Of a stretch of 64,000 nucleotides of DNA, positions 42,955-50,711 are shown piece after piece; within the stretch, counting starts at the first letter, position 1, and each line of letters starts with the position of its first letter. The DNA is from Taklimakanibacter sp021828105 (GTDB taxonomy: Bacteria; Pseudomonadota; Alphaproteobacteria; Rhizobiales; Aestuariivirgaceae): NCBI GenBank assembly GCA_021828105.1, contig JAKATG010000022.1, positions 1 through 64,000 of the forward strand, read 5' to 3'. Both the position numbers and the translations under genes were made by a program. The notes under the pieces are model-generated. The model was not told the DNA's origin, made no database searches, and worked only from the letters and a program-made list of their open reading frames with translations.

Positions 42955-44534
42955 GCCATGTCCTCCGCGAGCTCGGCCGCGAGCTTGAGCGCCACGGCGC
43001 CGATGGTCGAGGCGGGATTGGCGGCGCCGACCGTCGGGAACAGGCTGCCATCGGCAACGATCACATTGGGCACGCGATGGCAGCGGCCTTTGCGGTCGGT
43101 GACCGAGGTTTGGGGATCATCGCCCATGCGCGCCGTGCCGAGCAGATGCCAGCCGGTCAAGGGGGCAGGGGACACACGGATCATGCGATAGGCGCCCGCG
43201 GCCAACAGAACCTCTTCGGCCCGGGCGAGGCCGTAATCGAGGCTTTTCTGTGCGCGTTCCGCCATCCTGTAGTCGATCTTCACGCCGGGGAGGCCGTCAG
43301 GTTCTTCATCGCGCGTGAGGGTGACGCGATTATGCGCCTCGGGCAGGTCCTCGGCAAGGACGAGGATGGGCATGGTGTGCAGGAATTCCTCGCGCAATTG
43401 CGCTTGCGCCGCGGCACCCCACAAGGGCTGGAGCCGCGAGGCCTGGACGGCAAGCGCATTCTCGCGCGACAGTTGCAGATGCACGCCGCGCTCGAAGCCG
43501 CGCGCGCGATCCGTCTCGTAGAATTCATGCGAATAGATCGAGCAGCCGACCGGACCGACCGGGCCATCGAGCCTGTCCTTGAACAGGCCGCGCACATAGG
43601 CCGCCGGGTGATACATGAGATGGCGGCCGAGCGCCGGGCTGTCGATGCCTGAGGCGAGCAGCAGGCGCGCAGTGCCGACGCCGTTGCCGGCGACGACGAC
43701 GGCCTGGGCCGGCTGGAGATATTCCGTACCATGACGATCGGCATAGGTGACGCCGGTGGCGCGGCCGGCCTCGATATGGATATGGCGGGCGATGGCGATG
43801 GTGCGCAATTCGACGCCCAGGGCGATGGCCCTGGGCCAATAGGTGAGATCGACCGAAGCCTTGGCCTTGGGAATGCAGCCGATGAGACAGGGCCCGCAAT
43901 TGTTGCAGGCATCGCGCCCGTCATGGGGGACAGAGTTGATGGCGGCATCGACCGGCCACCAGTGCCAGCCGAGATCGCTGAACGCGCGGGCCGCGCGATT
44001 GGCCACTGTGCCGAAGGGCAGAGGCGGCATGGCGCGCGGAGTTTTGGGCGGATAGGCCGGATCGCCATCGAGGCCCGCGACACCCATGATCTCATCATTG
44101 AGATCGTACCACGGTTCAAGCTCGAAATAATCGAAGGGCCAGTCGTCGCCGACCCCGTCGAGAGTGCGGGTGCGGAAGTCGGATGGATGCAGGCGTGGGA
44201 AATGCGCCGCCCAGGCGACCGTCGAGCCGCCGACACCGTTCCACATCAGCGGCTTGAACACCGAATTGCCGTCATCGATCGGGTAGTCGTTGGAGCCGCG
44301 ATAGGCGCCCGATTTGAGCCGGAGATTGGGATTGGACGCCCAGTCCTCCAGGATGGCGCGCTGCCAGCGCATGGTCTTGGCCGGCATGCGCGTCGGATCG
44401 GGCCAGCCGCCGCGTTCGAGGCAAACGATCTTGAGATGAGGGGCCTGGCGCTTGATCTGCCAGGCGAAGGCCGCCCCGCCGCAGCCAGCCCCGATGATCA
44501 CGACATCGACGGGATCCATGCGTTTTCTTGTCAT
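42951..44534 (-). CDS. GMC-family oxidoreductase
   Basis: This 527-residue FAD-dependent enzyme belongs to the GMC family, closest to gluconate/sorbitol/choline dehydrogenase-type proteins. The FAD-binding start reads VVIIGAGCGGAAFAWQIKRQ, with WNGVGGSTVAWAAHFPRLH as a family loop. A Cys cluster DACNNCGPCLIGCIPKAKAS is present. The C-terminal GMC segment GWHLLGTARMGDDPQTS and NVIVADGSLFPTVGAANPAST closes the active site. It is translated with overlap to the small-subunit gene. It would oxidise a sugar or alcohol; the substrate is unknown. Confidence 0.9.
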   Translation of the reverse strand: MTRKRMDPVDVVIIGAGCGGAAFAWQIKRQAPHLKIVCLERGGWPDPTRMPAKTMRWQRAILEDWASNPNLRLKSGAYRGSNDYPIDDGNSVFKPLMWNGVGGSTVAWAAHFPRLHPSDFRTRTLDGVGDDWPFDYFELEPWYDLNDEIMGVAGLDGDPAYPPKTPRAMPPLPFGTVANRAARAFSDLGWHWWPVDAAINSVPHDGRDACNNCGPCLIGCIPKAKASVDLTYWPRAIALGVELRTIAIARHIHIEAGRATGVTYADRHGTEYLQPAQAVVVAGNGVGTARLLLASGIDSPALGRHLMYHPAAYVRGLFKDRLDGPVGPVGCSIYSHEFYETDRARGFERGVHLQLSRENALAVQASRLQPLWGAAAQAQLREEFLHTMPILVLAEDLPEAHNRVTLTRDEEPDGLPGVKIDYRMAERAQKSLDYGLARAEEVLLAAGAYRMIRVSPAPLTGWHLLGTARMGDDPQTSVTDRKGRCHRVPNVIVADGSLFPTVGAANPASTIGAVALKLAAELAEDMA

Positions 44535-44588
44535 TGAACGGGACTTTATGCGGGAACTGCGCTCAACCGCAAACCCGAAGGCACATGG

Positions 44589-44981
44589 CTACCCGACCGG
44601 TCCCTTCTTGGCGGTGCCCTGCCGTTCCAGCTCACGCAACTCGCTTTTGGCGACCTCGCGCATGTCGAAGGGAATGTTGATCGCACTGGCAATGATCGAA
44701 TCGAGCAGCCCCGGGAAGCGCGCATTGAGGTCGGCGCGGCGCAGCGAGATCAACCGGTTGGTTCCGCGTGTCTCCGTGCGCGTCACGCCGGCTTCCCTGA
44801 GCCTTGCGAGGTGATAGCTCACATTGGTTTTGGAGCCGAGGTCGAGGAAGCGGCTGCAGTTGACCTCGAGGCCCTCGTTGCGCGCGAGATAGCCGATGAT
44901 CGCCAGCCGAGTCGGATCGCCAAGCACCGAAAGCACGGTCGCAAGATCGATCTGATCGGTCGCCGGATGAAATAGAGACAT
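44589..44981 (-). CDS. ArsR-family transcriptional regulator
   Basis: The ATG at 44981 gives a 130-residue ArsR-type winged-helix repressor: VLSVLGDPTRLAIIGYLARNEGLEVNCSRFLDLG and SKTNVSYHLARLREAGVTRTETRGTNRLISLRRADLNARFPG. The latter holds the recognition helix and wing. One Cys lies in the alpha-3 region (VNCSRF); a metal or thiol-sensing role is possible but unproven. It is divergent from an MFS exporter gene whose promoter contains an inverted repeat, so it probably represses that gene and itself. A longer frame to 45038 exists. Confidence 0.85.
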   Translation of the reverse strand: MSLFHPATDQIDLATVLSVLGDPTRLAIIGYLARNEGLEVNCSRFLDLGSKTNVSYHLARLREAGVTRTETRGTNRLISLRRADLNARFPGLLDSIIASAINIPFDMREVAKSELRELERQGTAKKGPVG

Positions 44982-45068
44982 TCCCAAAAGTCTACCCAAT
45001 TCCCGTAGGCGTGCAATCGCGGGCGGGCCTCCTGACACAAGGGTGGCAGGAGACGCGGACCATCCTTA

Positions 45069-45097
45069 TTGACAGATGCCCTCAATCGTCCAATAGT
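45069..45097 (+). promoter_or_regulatory. Promoter of the MFS transporter gene
   Basis: TTGACA at 45069-45074 matches the sigma-70 -35 consensus and is 17 bp from AATAGT at 45092-45097, a -10-like hexamer. It is 31 bp ahead of the MFS start codon and 88 bp from the ArsR start. Confidence 0.6.
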
Positions 45098-45113
45098 TCA
45101 AGAACTTTTGAAC
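45096..45113 (+). promoter_or_regulatory. Inverted-repeat operator in the ArsR/MFS intergenic region
   Basis: GTTCAA-GAACTT-TTGAAC is a perfect inverted repeat with 6-bp arms that overlaps the -10 element and abuts the ribosome-binding site AAAGGA of the MFS gene. Its placement is ideal for a repressor blocking the MFS promoter. The divergently encoded ArsR protein is the obvious candidate. Confidence 0.6.
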
Positions 45114-45127
45114 AAAGGATTCATGCC

Positions 45128-46309
45128 ATGGACGGACGTCTCCTGTGGCTGGCGACCGGAGCTTTCTCGACGAGCCTCATGGCCTTCGTGTTCGCGGGAC
45201 TGCTGCCGCTGATTTCCGCCTCCGCCGGCATCTCCATCCCCGAGGCCGGTTACCTGGTAACCGCCTATTCGCTTGCCTATGCGATCGGCACGCCGATCCT
45301 CGCCACGCTCAGCGGCGCCGCCGACCGCAAGCGCGTGGTTATCGGCGCGCTCATCCTGTTCCTTGCCGGCAATATCACGGCGGCGGCGAGCAATTCCTTT
45401 GCTTTGCTCACCGCCGCGCAGATCGTCATGGGCGCCGCGGCGGGCCTTTACGCGTCGACGGCGCAGGCCACGGCCGTCATGCTCGCGGGCGTCGAGCATC
45501 GGGCGAGGGCGGTCGCCACCGTCATCGGTGGCACGACATTGGCCGTGGCGCTCGGCGCGCCGATCGGCTCGCTGATCGGCAATCTCGCCGGCTGGCGCGC
45601 CACCTTCCTGTTCGTAGGCCTTGTCGCGCTCCTATGCGCCACCATGCTCTCGCTGCGGCTGCCGCGCGGCCTGCCCGGAGTGAAGCTGACGCTTGCCGAG
45701 CGCGTGCTGACGATCACGCGACCGGGCGTCCTGCCGGCGCTGATCGTGACCTTCCTCTATCTCACCGGCGGCTTCGTGGTGCTGTGCTACCTGGCGCCGC
45801 TTGCGACCGACGGTGCCGGCCTCTCCCTGACCGTGATTCCGGCATTGCTGCTCGCCTTCGGCATTGGCGCGGTGATCGGCAACTATGCCAGCGGGCGACT
45901 TACCGACCGGCTCGGGGCGACGCGTGTCGTCATCTTCTCGCTGATCGCCAGCGTGATCGTCTGCATCATCATCACGCTGATGCTGCGGCTCCTGCCCTCC
46001 GGGATCGCCGGGCCGTTGCTGATCGTCATCATGGTCCCGTGGGGCATCATCGGCTGGACGTTCCCGCCGGCGCAGGCGAGCCGCATCGTGGCGCTGTCGC
46101 CGGAAGTCACCTATCTGACGCTGCCGCTCAACATGTCGGCCATGTATTTCGGCGTCGCCGCCGGCTCCTTTGCCGGTGGGCGGGCGCTGGCGGCGGTGCC
46201 GGCCACGGATCTCGGCATCATCGCCGCGGCGTTCCCGCTGGTGGCGCTCGTGGTGCTGCTCGCCACGGCGCGGTCGCGCAAGCCTGCCGTGGCGGAGGCG
46301 GGTGAATAG
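45128..46309 (+). CDS. MFS drug/metabolite transporter (DHA1-type)
   Basis: The ATG at 45128 gives a 393-residue transporter with 12 helices. It carries the DHA1 loop motif TLSGAADRKRVVIGAL (G-x-x-x-D-R-x-G-R-R variant) after helix 2 and ASGRLTDRLGATRVV in the second half. The ribosome-binding site AAAGGA lies at 45114-45119. The family exports drugs or small metabolites; the substrate is not predictable. Divergent transcription with an ArsR-type regulator suggests inducible expression by its substrate. Confidence 0.87.
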   Translation: MDGRLLWLATGAFSTSLMAFVFAGLLPLISASAGISIPEAGYLVTAYSLAYAIGTPILATLSGAADRKRVVIGALILFLAGNITAAASNSFALLTAAQIVMGAAAGLYASTAQATAVMLAGVEHRARAVATVIGGTTLAVALGAPIGSLIGNLAGWRATFLFVGLVALLCATMLSLRLPRGLPGVKLTLAERVLTITRPGVLPALIVTFLYLTGGFVVLCYLAPLATDGAGLSLTVIPALLLAFGIGAVIGNYASGRLTDRLGATRVVIFSLIASVIVCIIITLMLRLLPSGIAGPLLIVIMVPWGIIGWTFPPAQASRIVALSPEVTYLTLPLNMSAMYFGVAAGSFAGGRALAAVPATDLGIIAAAFPLVALVVLLATARSRKPAVAEAGE

Positions 46310-46373
46310 GGCGTTAAATGAGAGTTCATGCGGGAATTGCGCTTCTGCGCAAAGCCGGACATAAGCTCCTCCC

Positions 46374-47066
46374 ATGTCAGACCGAAAGCGACCCGTCGGC
46401 CCCCTTGTCGATCCCTTGCCCCCGGGACTCGCACCCGATCTGCGCCCGCTTTTCGGCCGCTGGGTCAGGCTCGAGCCGGTGTCGGCGGCGCATCATGGCC
46501 GCGATCTTTACGCTTCTTTCGCCGCGAGCGACCCCGAAGGCGCGGTATGGACCTATATGGGCTATGGGCCCTTCGCCGATGTCGAGACCTTCCAGGCCTG
46601 GCTCGCCAAGCAGGAGGAGAGCCGCGATCCGTGGTTCTATGCCTTCATCCGCCGCGACACCGAGAAGCCCGCCGGCATGGGCGCCTTCATGCGCCTCGAC
46701 AAGGCCAATGGCGTGATCGAGATCGGCCATATCTGGATGTCGCCCGGCCTGCAGAAGACGCGCGAAGCGACGGAAGCGATCTATCTGATGATGCGCCACT
46801 GCTTCGACGATCTGGGGGTGCGCCGGCTCGAATGGAAATGCCATGCGCTCAATGCCCCGTCCCGCAAGGCGGCCGAGCGCTTCGGCTTCATTTATGAGGG
46901 CATCTTCCGCCAGCATCTGATCGTCAAGGGCCGGAACCGGGACACCGCCTGGTATGCGATGATCGACAAGGAATGGCCTTCCATGGCGGCGAGGTTCCAG
47001 GCCTGGCTCCGGGACGAGAATTTCGACGGCGAGGGGCGGCAGAAGAGCCCGTTGCTCCCCCGTTGA
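46374..47066 (+). CDS. GNAT-family N-acetyltransferase (RimJ/RimL-like)
   Basis: This 230-residue protein has the RimJ/RimL-type GNAT pattern: an N-terminal ligand strand (RWVRLEPVSAAHHGRDLYASFA), the central IEIGHIWMSPGLQKTREATEAIYLMM, which is the acetyl-CoA-binding segment, and LEWKCHALNAPSRKAAERFGFIYEGIFRQHLIV. Acceptor is unknown; protein alpha-amino groups or small molecules are typical. It stands alone after the MFS gene and 44 bp before gatC; the ribosome-binding site is not obvious. Confidence 0.85.
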   Translation: MSDRKRPVGPLVDPLPPGLAPDLRPLFGRWVRLEPVSAAHHGRDLYASFAASDPEGAVWTYMGYGPFADVETFQAWLAKQEESRDPWFYAFIRRDTEKPAGMGAFMRLDKANGVIEIGHIWMSPGLQKTREATEAIYLMMRHCFDDLGVRRLEWKCHALNAPSRKAAERFGFIYEGIFRQHLIVKGRNRDTAWYAMIDKEWPSMAARFQAWLRDENFDGEGRQKSPLLPR

Positions 47067-47109
47067 GCCGGTGTTATTGAGCGCCCCTGTTTCCGGAAAG
47101 AAGTGAAAA

Positions 47110-47397
47110 ATGTCGGTCGATCAGAAAACCGTGCGGCGTATCGCGCATTTGGCGCGCATCAAGGTTGCCGAGGAGGATGTGCCCCGCCTCGAAGGCGAGC
47201 TCAATTCCATCCTGCACTGGATCGAGCAATTGAACGAGGTCGACGTCGCGGGCGTCGAGCCTTTGACCTCGGTCGTCGCCATGAAGATGAAGAAGCGCCA
47301 GGACGTGGTGACCGACGGCAACTATCCCCAGGATGTAACCAGGAACGCCCCCGCGGCCGAGGACGAGTTCTTCATGGTCCCGAAGGTGGTTGAATAA
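47110..47397 (+). CDS. gatC: Aspartyl/glutamyl-tRNA amidotransferase subunit C
   Basis: GatC stabilises the GatA-GatB core in the amidation of misacylated Glu-tRNA(Gln) or Asp-tRNA(Asn). The 95-residue protein is full length, with VRRIAHLARIKVAEEDVPRLEGELNSILHWIEQL and the conserved VEPLTSVVAM. It is followed by gatA after 4 bp; gatB is not in the window. Confidence 0.97.
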   Translation: MSVDQKTVRRIAHLARIKVAEEDVPRLEGELNSILHWIEQLNEVDVAGVEPLTSVVAMKMKKRQDVVTDGNYPQDVTRNAPAAEDEFFMVPKVVE

Positions 47398-47401
47398 CGC
47401 A

Positions 47402-48868
47402 ATGACCTCGCTGACCTCGCTTACGATTTCCGCCGCGCGCGACGGGCTGAAGAAGAAATCCTTCTCGGCGCGCGAGCTGACCGATGCCTATCTCGCTGCC
47501 ATGGAGAAGGCGCGCATCCTCAATGCCTATGTGGTCGAGACGCCGGACAAGGCGCGGGCGATGGCGGAAGCCTCCGATGCCCGGCTCGCCAAGGGCGAAG
47601 CGGGCGCGCTTGAGGGCATACCGCTCGGCATCAAGGATCTCTTCGCCACCAAGGGAGTCCACACCCAGGCGGCGAGCCACATTCTGGACGGTTTCAAGCC
47701 GACCTATGAATCGACCGTCACCGGCAATCTGTGGCGCGATGGTGCCGTCATGCTGGGCAAGCTCAACATGGACGAGTTCGCCATGGGCTCGTCCAACGAG
47801 ACGAGCTATTACGGCAATGTCATCAATCCCTGGCGCCGCCGCAATTCCAATGCGGCGCTGGTGCCGGGCGGCTCGTCGGGCGGCTCGGCGACGGCCGTCG
47901 CCGCTCATATCTGTGCCGCGGCGACCGCGACCGACACCGGCGGATCGATCCGCCAGCCCGCCGCCTTCACCGGCACCGTCGGCATCAAGCCGACCTATGG
48001 CCGCTGCTCGCGCTGGGGCATCGTCGCCTTCGCTTCATCGCTCGACCAGGCGGGACCCATCGCGCGCGACGTGCGCGATGCGGCGATCCTGCTCAAATCC
48101 ATGGCGAGCGTCGATCCCAAGGACACGACCTCGGTCGATCATGCGGTGCCCGATTACGAAGCCGTCATCGGCAAGCCGATCAAGGGCCTCAGGGTCGGAA
48201 TCCCGAAGGAATATCGTGTCGACGGCACCCCGCCCGAGATCGATGCCTTGTGGGGCAAGGGCGCCAGGTGGCTGAAGGAGCAGGGGGCCGACATCGTCGA
48301 GATCTCGCTGCCGCACACCAAATACGCGCTGCCGGCTTATTACATCGTGGCGCCGGCCGAGGCTTCCTCCAATCTGGCGCGCTACGACGGCGTGCGCTAC
48401 GGCCTGCGGGTGCCGGGCGACGACATCGTGTCGATGTATGAGAATACGCGCGCGGCGGGTTTCGGCCGCGAGGTGCAGCGGCGCGTGATGATCGGCACTT
48501 ATGTGCTCTCGGCCGGCTATTACGACGCCTATTATGTCCGTGCCCAGAAGGTCCGTACCCTGATCAAGCAGGATTTCGACAAGGCATGGGACAAGGTCGA
48601 CGTCGTGCTCACGCCGGCGACGCCGAACCCGGCTTTCGCCCCGGGCGAGATCACCGATCCGGTGCAGATGTATTTGAACGATGTGTTCACCGTGACGGTC
48701 AACATGGCGGGCCTGCCTGGGATTTCGGTACCCGGCGGCCTGTCGGAAGAGGGTCTGCCGCTCGGCCTTCAGCTCATCGGCAAGCCTTTCGACGAGGCGA
48801 CGCTCTTCCAGGTGGGTCACGCCATCGAGGAAGCCGCGGGCAAGTTCGAAGCGCCGAAATGGTGGTGA
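47402..48868 (+). CDS. gatA: Aspartyl/glutamyl-tRNA amidotransferase subunit A
   Basis: GatA is the amidase that releases ammonia from glutamine for tRNA transamidation. The 488-residue protein carries the Ser-cis-Ser-Lys triad: Lys in PLGIKDLFATKG, cis-Ser in GGSSGGSATAVAA and nucleophile Ser in ATDTGGSIRQPAAFTG. The upstream codon at 47390 is TTG; the ATG at 47402 is preferred, with AAGGTGG ahead. It forms an operon with gatC, 4 bp apart. Length is typical. Confidence 0.97.
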   Translation: MTSLTSLTISAARDGLKKKSFSARELTDAYLAAMEKARILNAYVVETPDKARAMAEASDARLAKGEAGALEGIPLGIKDLFATKGVHTQAASHILDGFKPTYESTVTGNLWRDGAVMLGKLNMDEFAMGSSNETSYYGNVINPWRRRNSNAALVPGGSSGGSATAVAAHICAAATATDTGGSIRQPAAFTGTVGIKPTYGRCSRWGIVAFASSLDQAGPIARDVRDAAILLKSMASVDPKDTTSVDHAVPDYEAVIGKPIKGLRVGIPKEYRVDGTPPEIDALWGKGARWLKEQGADIVEISLPHTKYALPAYYIVAPAEASSNLARYDGVRYGLRVPGDDIVSMYENTRAAGFGREVQRRVMIGTYVLSAGYYDAYYVRAQKVRTLIKQDFDKAWDKVDVVLTPATPNPAFAPGEITDPVQMYLNDVFTVTVNMAGLPGISVPGGLSEEGLPLGLQLIGKPFDEATLFQVGHAIEEAAGKFEAPKWW

Positions 48869-48872
48869 AGAG

Positions 48873-49745
48873 TTATCCGGTCTGACCGACTCCCAATTCG
48901 GTAATTTCGTCGAACAAGCCCTGTGAGTGAGGCTCTATCATCGCAAAAGGCTTTCCGGCGACTTCCGCGAGCTTCTGCTGAAGGACGAGAAACTTCCCCG
49001 TTGGCACGCTCGCCACCTGGGCGTAGGTAGCATCGTTCATGGCCTCGCCCAGTGAGACGAAATCGACTCCGGCATGTATCAGGGTGCTGAAGAATTCATC
49101 GGCGATGTCGGCAAAGAAGGGCACTGGATGGCCCACGGTAATGCCGACGACGTCGTGGCCAAACCAGTTGCGCGCGCAGAGGTCATCGTAGGCTAGCTGC
49201 GCCAGCGAAAATTTGAGAAAGCTCTGTCCGAGAGAAGTCCGGCCTTCGTCATCGTTGCGCTCGAGGCAATTTCTATAAGCGCGATTCCATCGCCACTCAT
49301 AAAGCCAGCTTGTGACGTCGACGGTTCGGTATCCGCGATCCGAAAGATGGGAGCGCACGGCATCGCGCTTCTCTCGCGTGTCGCCCCAATAGCACAAGGG
49401 GTGCCTGAAATAGAGTTGGGGCGCCTTTGCAAGCCACCGAGAAAGATGGCTCTCTCCCAGTTCTATATCCTTTATGTAGGCCTCCACGGAGACGTCGTTC
49501 AACTCGATATGGCTGTGGGTGTGATTTGCCACGTGATGGCCCGCGGCGGTCCAGCTTTCGATGATCGTCTTGAACTCCGGATGCTTGAGGAGCGACCAGG
49601 AATTCGCGAAAGCATAGACACCTCGGATCTTGTGGCGATCGAGCGCCATGATGATGGCGTCCACCATCCCAGCAACGGTATAGCCTGCAGGCGGATAGGA
49701 CATCGGCCAGAGCGGCAAGTCGTCAAGCGTAAAGGCCATTTTCAT
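48873..49745 (-). CDS. Polysaccharide deacetylase-family protein
   Basis: The ATG at 49745 gives 290 residues with a GAGGG ribosome-binding site; longer starts are not supported. The NodB-like fold starts MAFTLDDLP (the TFDD-type metal/catalytic Asp pair) and has HHVANHTHSHIEL (metal His) and FRHPLCYWGD. No signal peptide is visible, so it may act in the cytoplasm or be an unusual member. Substrate unknown. It is convergent with gatA, and by eye lower in G+C than the adjacent core genes (33 of 60 at 49201-49260), consistent with acquisition. Confidence 0.8.
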   Translation of the reverse strand: MKMAFTLDDLPLWPMSYPPAGYTVAGMVDAIIMALDRHKIRGVYAFANSWSLLKHPEFKTIIESWTAAGHHVANHTHSHIELNDVSVEAYIKDIELGESHLSRWLAKAPQLYFRHPLCYWGDTREKRDAVRSHLSDRGYRTVDVTSWLYEWRWNRAYRNCLERNDDEGRTSLGQSFLKFSLAQLAYDDLCARNWFGHDVVGITVGHPVPFFADIADEFFSTLIHAGVDFVSLGEAMNDATYAQVASVPTGKFLVLQQKLAEVAGKPFAMIEPHSQGLFDEITELGVGQTG

Positions 49746-49819
49746 GGAATCGGACCCTCGGCTTCGGCCATCTCGATAATTCGGCCTGACGCAATGTAAT
49801 ACCGGCGAAGAAGGGCGAC

Positions 49820-49860
49820 CAAACAAAAAGAGCCGGGCTTGATACGCAAGCCCGGCTCTC
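49820..49860 (-). terminator. Rho-independent terminator of lexA
   Basis: On the minus strand AGAGCCGGGCTTG-CGTAT-CAAGCCCGGCTCT is a perfect 13-bp stem followed by a T-run (TTTTGTTT). It is 30 bp downstream of the lexA stop and before the deacetylase gene, which it separates from the trp-moa-lexA transcript. Confidence 0.9.
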
Positions 49861-49889
49861 TCATTTCATCCGCGTCAGCGGAGGATATC

Positions 49890-50597
49890 TCAATATTTCC
49901 GGATCAGCCCGACGAGGCGGCCCTGCACATTGACCCGGTCGGGTCCGAAGATGCGGGTCTCGTAGGCGGGGTTGGCGGCTTCGAGGGCGATCGAGTCGCC
50001 CTTCTTGCGGATGCGCTTGAGCGTCGCTTCCTCATTGTCGACGAGGGCCACGACGATATCGCCATTGGTGGCGGTGTCGCCCTTGCGGATGAGCACCGTG
50101 TCGCCGTCGAAGATGCCGGCATTGATCATCGAATCGCCTTTGACCTCGAGGGCGAAATGCTCGCCCGCGCCCAGCATCTCAGGCGGCACCGTGATATTGT
50201 GCGAATGGTCCTGGATGGCCGAGATCGGCACGCCGGCGGCGATCCGTCCCATGACCGGCACGACCGCGGCCCTGGGCGTGCCCGAGCCCGCATGCGGAAT
50301 GGGCTTCACCTTGCCGAGATTGCCTTCGATGACATTCGGGCTGAAGCCCGAGCGCTTGGAGGTCGAGAGGCTCGGACTGTGCGCATCGGGCAGCTTCATG
50401 ACTTCGAGCGCGCGCGCCCGGTTGGGCATGCGCCTGAGGAAGCCGCGCTCTTCGAGAGCCAGGATCAGGCGGTGGATGCCGGACTTGGACTGGAGATTGA
50501 GCGCGTCCTTCATCTCCTCGAAAGAGGGGGAGACTCCGTCTTCCTTGAGGCGTTCATTGATGAAGAGAAGCAGTTCGAGTTGTTTGCGCGTCAGCAT
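49890..50597 (-). CDS. lexA: SOS repressor LexA
   Basis: LexA represses SOS genes and self-cleaves on the RecA filament. The 235-residue protein has an N-terminal winged helix (MLTRKQLELLLFINERLKE, SKSGIHRLILALEERGFL) and an S24 peptidase domain with the scissile Ala-Gly in RIAAGVPISAI. The catalytic Ser is in VKGDSMINAG and the Lys is in NEEATLKRI. The long linker is normal for alphaproteobacterial LexA. It ends with a strong terminator and is preceded by two SOS boxes. It is the last gene of the ppiD-trp-moa-lexA chain but likely has its own promoter. Confidence 0.97.
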   Translation of the reverse strand: MLTRKQLELLLFINERLKEDGVSPSFEEMKDALNLQSKSGIHRLILALEERGFLRRMPNRARALEVMKLPDAHSPSLSTSKRSGFSPNVIEGNLGKVKPIPHAGSGTPRAAVVPVMGRIAAGVPISAIQDHSHNITVPPEMLGAGEHFALEVKGDSMINAGIFDGDTVLIRKGDTATNGDIVVALVDNEEATLKRIRKKGDSIALEAANPAYETRIFGPDRVNVQGRLVGLIRKY

Positions 50598-50607
50598 GGC
50601 GTGACCT

Positions 50608-50622
50608 GTTCAAAGAACGTTC
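50608..50622 (-). promoter_or_regulatory. SOS box 1 (proximal)
   Basis: GTTC-AAAGAAC-GTTC matches the alphaproteobacterial LexA operator GTTC-N7-GTTC exactly. It ends 11 bp before the lexA start codon, so bound LexA would block both promoter escape and translation initiation of its own gene. Confidence 0.85.
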
Positions 50623-50672
50623 CGGGGAAGTCGTTGAGCGAGAATCGGAACAAATACAAAACGAAAATAACC

Positions 50673-50687
50673 GTTCCCGTTTGGTTC
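50673..50687 (-). promoter_or_regulatory. SOS box 2 (distal)
   Basis: GTTC-CCGTTTG-GTTC is a second perfect GTTC-N7-GTTC site, centred about 65 bp upstream of the first and 25 bp after the moeA stop. Two boxes suggest cooperative autoregulation. Confidence 0.8.
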
Positions 50688-50711
50688 AGCAAGCCTAAAT
50701 TGGGCGGACGT

